Source: Syntrophomonadaceae bacterium
GTDB taxonomy: Bacteria; Bacillota; DSM-12270; Thermacetogeniales; Thermacetogeniaceae
Length of the DNA: 34,638 nucleotides
Assembly (NCBI GenBank): GCA_012516535.1
Contig: JAAYWP010000015.1
Span: 1 to 34,638 of the forward strand
Direction of reading: 5' to 3'
Shown: piece after piece, positions 32,138 to 34,638 of the stretch
Layout: each line of letters begins with the position of its first letter
Position numbering within the stretch: the first letter of the stretch is position 1
The notes under the pieces: generated by a model
Seen by the model: only the letters and a program-made list of their open reading frames with translations
Databases searched by the model: none
What the model was told of the DNA's origin: nothing
Made by a program: the position numbers and the translations under genes

Positions 32138-32313
32138 TTATCAACGATCATTCCCCATACTTTAACTATTTATCCACAGATTATTAATTAAAGTTTCCTT
32201 TAGGATACGAGGATAAAATAAACAATACACATTATACCGCTCCTTATTACTGATCCTCCTACTATTGTATTAATTAAATATAAATAATATTCGCTAAAGG
32301 GAGGTTTTTTATT
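32138..32313. other. oriC: oriC, downstream part (dnaA-dnaN intergenic region)
   Basis: A consensus DnaA box TTATCCACA lies at 32170-32178 and a weaker TTATCAACG at 32138-32146. They are followed by a long AT-rich stretch to about 32290 that is the likely unwinding element. Confidence 0.75.
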
Positions 32314-33429
32314 TTGAAAGTTATCTGCCAGAAAAATGAACTAGCAACTGCACTTACTTCACTCTGCCGGATCATTCCCAACAAAACCAATTTACCTATT
32401 CTCAACGGCTGTCTCTGTGAGGCCCGTGAGCAAACACTTACACTGCAGTGCACAGATTTAGAAATGACCATGAAAATAATAATTCCTGCTCACGTTGAGG
32501 AGAAAGGGAGTACTGTTGTTTTAGCTAGATATTTTTCTGATCTGGTGAAAAAACTGCCTGGTGAAGAAGTTGTATTATCCTGGAGCGAGGAGAACAATTT
32601 GCTTGACATTAATTGTGGTGCGTCTGCAAGCAAACTGCATACATGGAGAGCAGCTGATTTTCCACCTAGCAAGGAAAAACCCAGCGAAAGAAAGGTATAT
32701 TTTCAGGGAGGGCTGTGGAAGAGAATAACAAGAAAAGTACTTTCTGCAGCTGCCCAGCAGGAGACCAGGATCAGTTATGCAGGTGTTTATGTGCAGTTTG
32801 AGGAGGAAAGCATCAAACTGGCAGCAACAGATGCATACAGGCTGGCTGTGATCAAGATAGCTAATAACAGCGGTATTAAAGATTCTGATCTTTTTATACC
32901 GAGCGGCGCTTTAATTGAGGTAAACCGCCTGGCTGAAGATGGGGATGAACTGGAGATAGCATGGAATGAGGGCTTGATCTGTTTTGCTGGCCAAAGCTTT
33001 ATGCTTACCAGCCGGTTAATTAACTCACAATTTCCTAATTATGAAAAAGTGATCCCTGAAAAGCCTGAACTGACCATAGAGTTGGATAAGGGCTCTTTAC
33101 AGAATGCTTTAGAAAGGGCTTCACTTTTTATTTCACCTGATGAACACTATGCTATTGCCAGTCTACAGGTAGATAATGATCTGTTAACTGTGAAGGCACA
33201 CGCTGTTGATGTGGGCTCCCTCCAAGAAGAAATACCTCTGCTCAACCCTGTGGAGGGGAAGTGCAGGGTTGAGTTTAATGCCAAATACCTTTTGGAACCC
33301 ATCCAGGTGCTGGATCAGGAAAAGGTCACTCTCTGTTTAAATGGTGAAAGAGGCCCTGCTGTCTATAGGGAAGAGAATGAAGATGAGTCCTATCTCCATT
33401 TGGTAAGCCCGGTCTGTCCGGTGGGATAG
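32314..33429 (+). CDS. dnaN: DNA polymerase III beta sliding clamp DnaN
   Basis: The ring-forming processivity clamp. The 371-residue length and three repeated clamp domains are as expected (MKVICQKNELATALTSLCRI; RISYAGVYVQFEEESIKLAA with TDAYRLAV; LINSQFPNYEKVIPE). The C-terminus ends YLHLVSPVCPVG, where many clamps end in a PMR-type motif, so the last residues are slightly divergent. TTG 32314 is the start, with GGGAGG nine bases upstream. recF follows after six bases. Confidence 0.96.
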   Translation: MKVICQKNELATALTSLCRIIPNKTNLPILNGCLCEAREQTLTLQCTDLEMTMKIIIPAHVEEKGSTVVLARYFSDLVKKLPGEEVVLSWSEENNLLDINCGASASKLHTWRAADFPPSKEKPSERKVYFQGGLWKRITRKVLSAAAQQETRISYAGVYVQFEEESIKLAATDAYRLAVIKIANNSGIKDSDLFIPSGALIEVNRLAEDGDELEIAWNEGLICFAGQSFMLTSRLINSQFPNYEKVIPEKPELTIELDKGSLQNALERASLFISPDEHYAIASLQVDNDLLTVKAHAVDVGSLQEEIPLLNPVEGKCRVEFNAKYLLEPIQVLDQEKVTLCLNGERGPAVYREENEDESYLHLVSPVCPVG

Positions 33430-33435
33430 TTAAAT

Positions 33436-34536
33436 ATGCTGAAGTATTTATACCTGAACAATTTCCGTAACTACGAAAATTTAGAATTTAAGCCTGATGA
33501 GAAGTTTATCATCTTTACCGGAGCCAATGGCACAGGTAAGAGCAATCTTTTAGAAAGCATCTATTATCTGGGAACTGGTTACTCTTTTCGTCAGGCCCGT
33601 GATGATAACTTGGTCCGCTTCGGGTCCGGCTATTTTGCGATCAGTGGGATCGTCACTTGTACAGGTGTGGACTATAAGATTGATGTTCTCTACCAAAAAG
33701 AAAAGAAAAGAAAAACAATCAAAATTAATAATAAAAGGGTTTTACCAGGAGTCTGCTCCTCCTACCTGCCTGTTGTTATCTTTTCGCCACAGGATCTGCT
33801 TCTGATCAAGGGTGCGCCCTCAGGAAGGAGGCGCTTTCTTGATCTATTGGTCAATCAATTAAAACCCCAGCACAGTAAGGACCTGCATTATTATAATGCT
33901 GTTCTGCTGCAGCGCAACAAACTGCTGCGAGGGGCAAAGACCACTGAGGCTGATCTTTTTCCTTGGGAACAGCAGTTATCCTCAATAGGTGCCCGTATTT
34001 GGAAAAGAAGGATTTCTGTTTTTTCGCAATTGATTGATTGCAGTTCTGAGCTATTTGCGTCATTAAGCAGGGGAAGAATATTAAGAGGTGAATACAGGTC
34101 AAAAATTAAAGGGATTAAAGAAAATAATGATCTAGAGGGATTTCAAAAGCTTTTTTTAGATGCATTACAAAAAGGGAGGCCTACTGACAAAAAGGTCAAG
34201 TTTACCACAATTGGACCCCACAGGGATGATTTTCAATTGTATTTAAATGATCATGAGGCACGGCTTTATGCTTCCCAAGGCGAACAAAGGTTGATTACTC
34301 TGGCATTGAAGATGGGTCAGTGCCAACTGCTATCTTTAGAGAAAAGGACCGAACCGGTATTGTTGTTGGATGATGTTTTTTCAGAGCTGGATGAGAAACA
34401 TAGGGTTTTGGTTCTGGATGGTGTGAAAAAAGGGAGCCAGGTGCTCGCTACAACAACAGCATCTTTCAAAGAGGAGTATGGAAGAAGAAAAGCGCTGACC
34501 AGCCATATTACGATGGTATATCCGAAAAATTTTTAA
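33436..34536 (+). CDS. recF: DNA replication and repair protein RecF
   Basis: An SMC-like ATPase that helps load RecA at gaps. The 366-residue protein has Walker A GANGTGKSNLLESIYYLGTG, the signature region LYASQGEQRLITLALKMGQ, and Walker B PVLLLDDVFSELDEKHR. ATG 33436 lies six bases after the dnaN stop with a weak GGTGGGATAG ribosome site, so translation is probably coupled to dnaN. The small S4-domain gene yaaA, often between dnaN and recF, is absent. No terminator was recognised after it. Confidence 0.96.
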   Translation: MLKYLYLNNFRNYENLEFKPDEKFIIFTGANGTGKSNLLESIYYLGTGYSFRQARDDNLVRFGSGYFAISGIVTCTGVDYKIDVLYQKEKKRKTIKINNKRVLPGVCSSYLPVVIFSPQDLLLIKGAPSGRRRFLDLLVNQLKPQHSKDLHYYNAVLLQRNKLLRGAKTTEADLFPWEQQLSSIGARIWKRRISVFSQLIDCSSELFASLSRGRILRGEYRSKIKGIKENNDLEGFQKLFLDALQKGRPTDKKVKFTTIGPHRDDFQLYLNDHEARLYASQGEQRLITLALKMGQCQLLSLEKRTEPVLLLDDVFSELDEKHRVLVLDGVKKGSQVLATTTASFKEEYGRRKALTSHITMVYPKNF

Positions 34537-34555
34537 AAAGACGTGCTATGAAAAG

Positions 34556-34638
34556 TCAATAGACTAAAGCAAAAAGATCTTTGACAATCACATAGGGATC
34601 CTGGTCAAACATTATCGCCAGGTGGTGACCATTGATAA
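34556..34638 (-). CDS. C-terminal end of an unidentified protein
   Basis: A minus-strand frame enters from the right edge and ends at TGA 34556-34558. It reads INGHHLAIMFDQDPYVIVKD then LFALVY. I do not recognise the family. The peptide has normal composition and lies convergent to recF, so a real gene end is plausible, but 27 codons are too few to be sure. Confidence 0.35.
   Translation of the reverse strand, partial: INGHHLAIMFDQDPYVIVKDLFALVY

Overview
The window is chromosomal DNA from an anaerobic, spore-forming Firmicute of the class Clostridia, probably Peptococcaceae-like. The evidence is a selenoprotein glycine/betaine/sarcosine-type reductase with its own selenocysteine machinery, a non-pyrrolysine MttB-type methyltransferase, the sporulation protein YyaC, and the classical Firmicutes gene order around the chromosome origin. 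No genus is claimed. Almost everything left of the origin is on the minus strand. dnaA, dnaN and recF run rightward from it.

Region 1 (1-11450, minus) is amine/amino-acid reductase metabolism. A GntR/FCD regulator is followed by a terminator and a strong sigma-A promoter whose -10 lies in a palindrome. The operon trxB(fusion)-trxA-grdA-grdC-grdD-grdX-grdE-grdB follows, and a perfect hairpin terminator ends it. grdA and grdB each read through an in-frame TGA as selenocysteine. Thioredoxin reductase and thioredoxin pass electrons to selenoprotein A. The B component (GrdE/GrdB) activates the substrate, and the C component (GrdC/GrdD) releases acetyl phosphate. Downstream, an MttB-family methyltransferase and a corrinoid protein form a separate unit behind a good sigma-54 promoter. 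grdX is unusual in lying mid-operon, between two copies of a GGGGACGG-type repeat block.

Region 2 (11650-20850, minus) holds tRNA-Sec, a CBS-ACT protein, a five-gene branched-chain-amino-acid-type ABC transporter (livJHMGF) and selB-selA. tRNA-Sec, SelA and SelB supply the decoding needed by region 1; selD is not in the window.

Region 3 (20940-30700) is the left flank of the origin: yyaC, a UPF0180 protein, a DUF4446 protein, an orphan DNA methyltransferase, parB, parA (with two parS sites), rsmG, mnmE, jag, yidC, yidD, rnpA and rpmH. mnmG is missing from its usual place between mnmE and rsmG. rsmG carries a frameshift: its conserved C-terminus is present but in the -1 frame.

Region 4 (30480-34638) is oriC with DnaA boxes on both sides of dnaA, then dnaA, dnaN and recF (no yaaA between dnaN and recF), and the tail of an unidentified minus-strand reading frame at the right edge.
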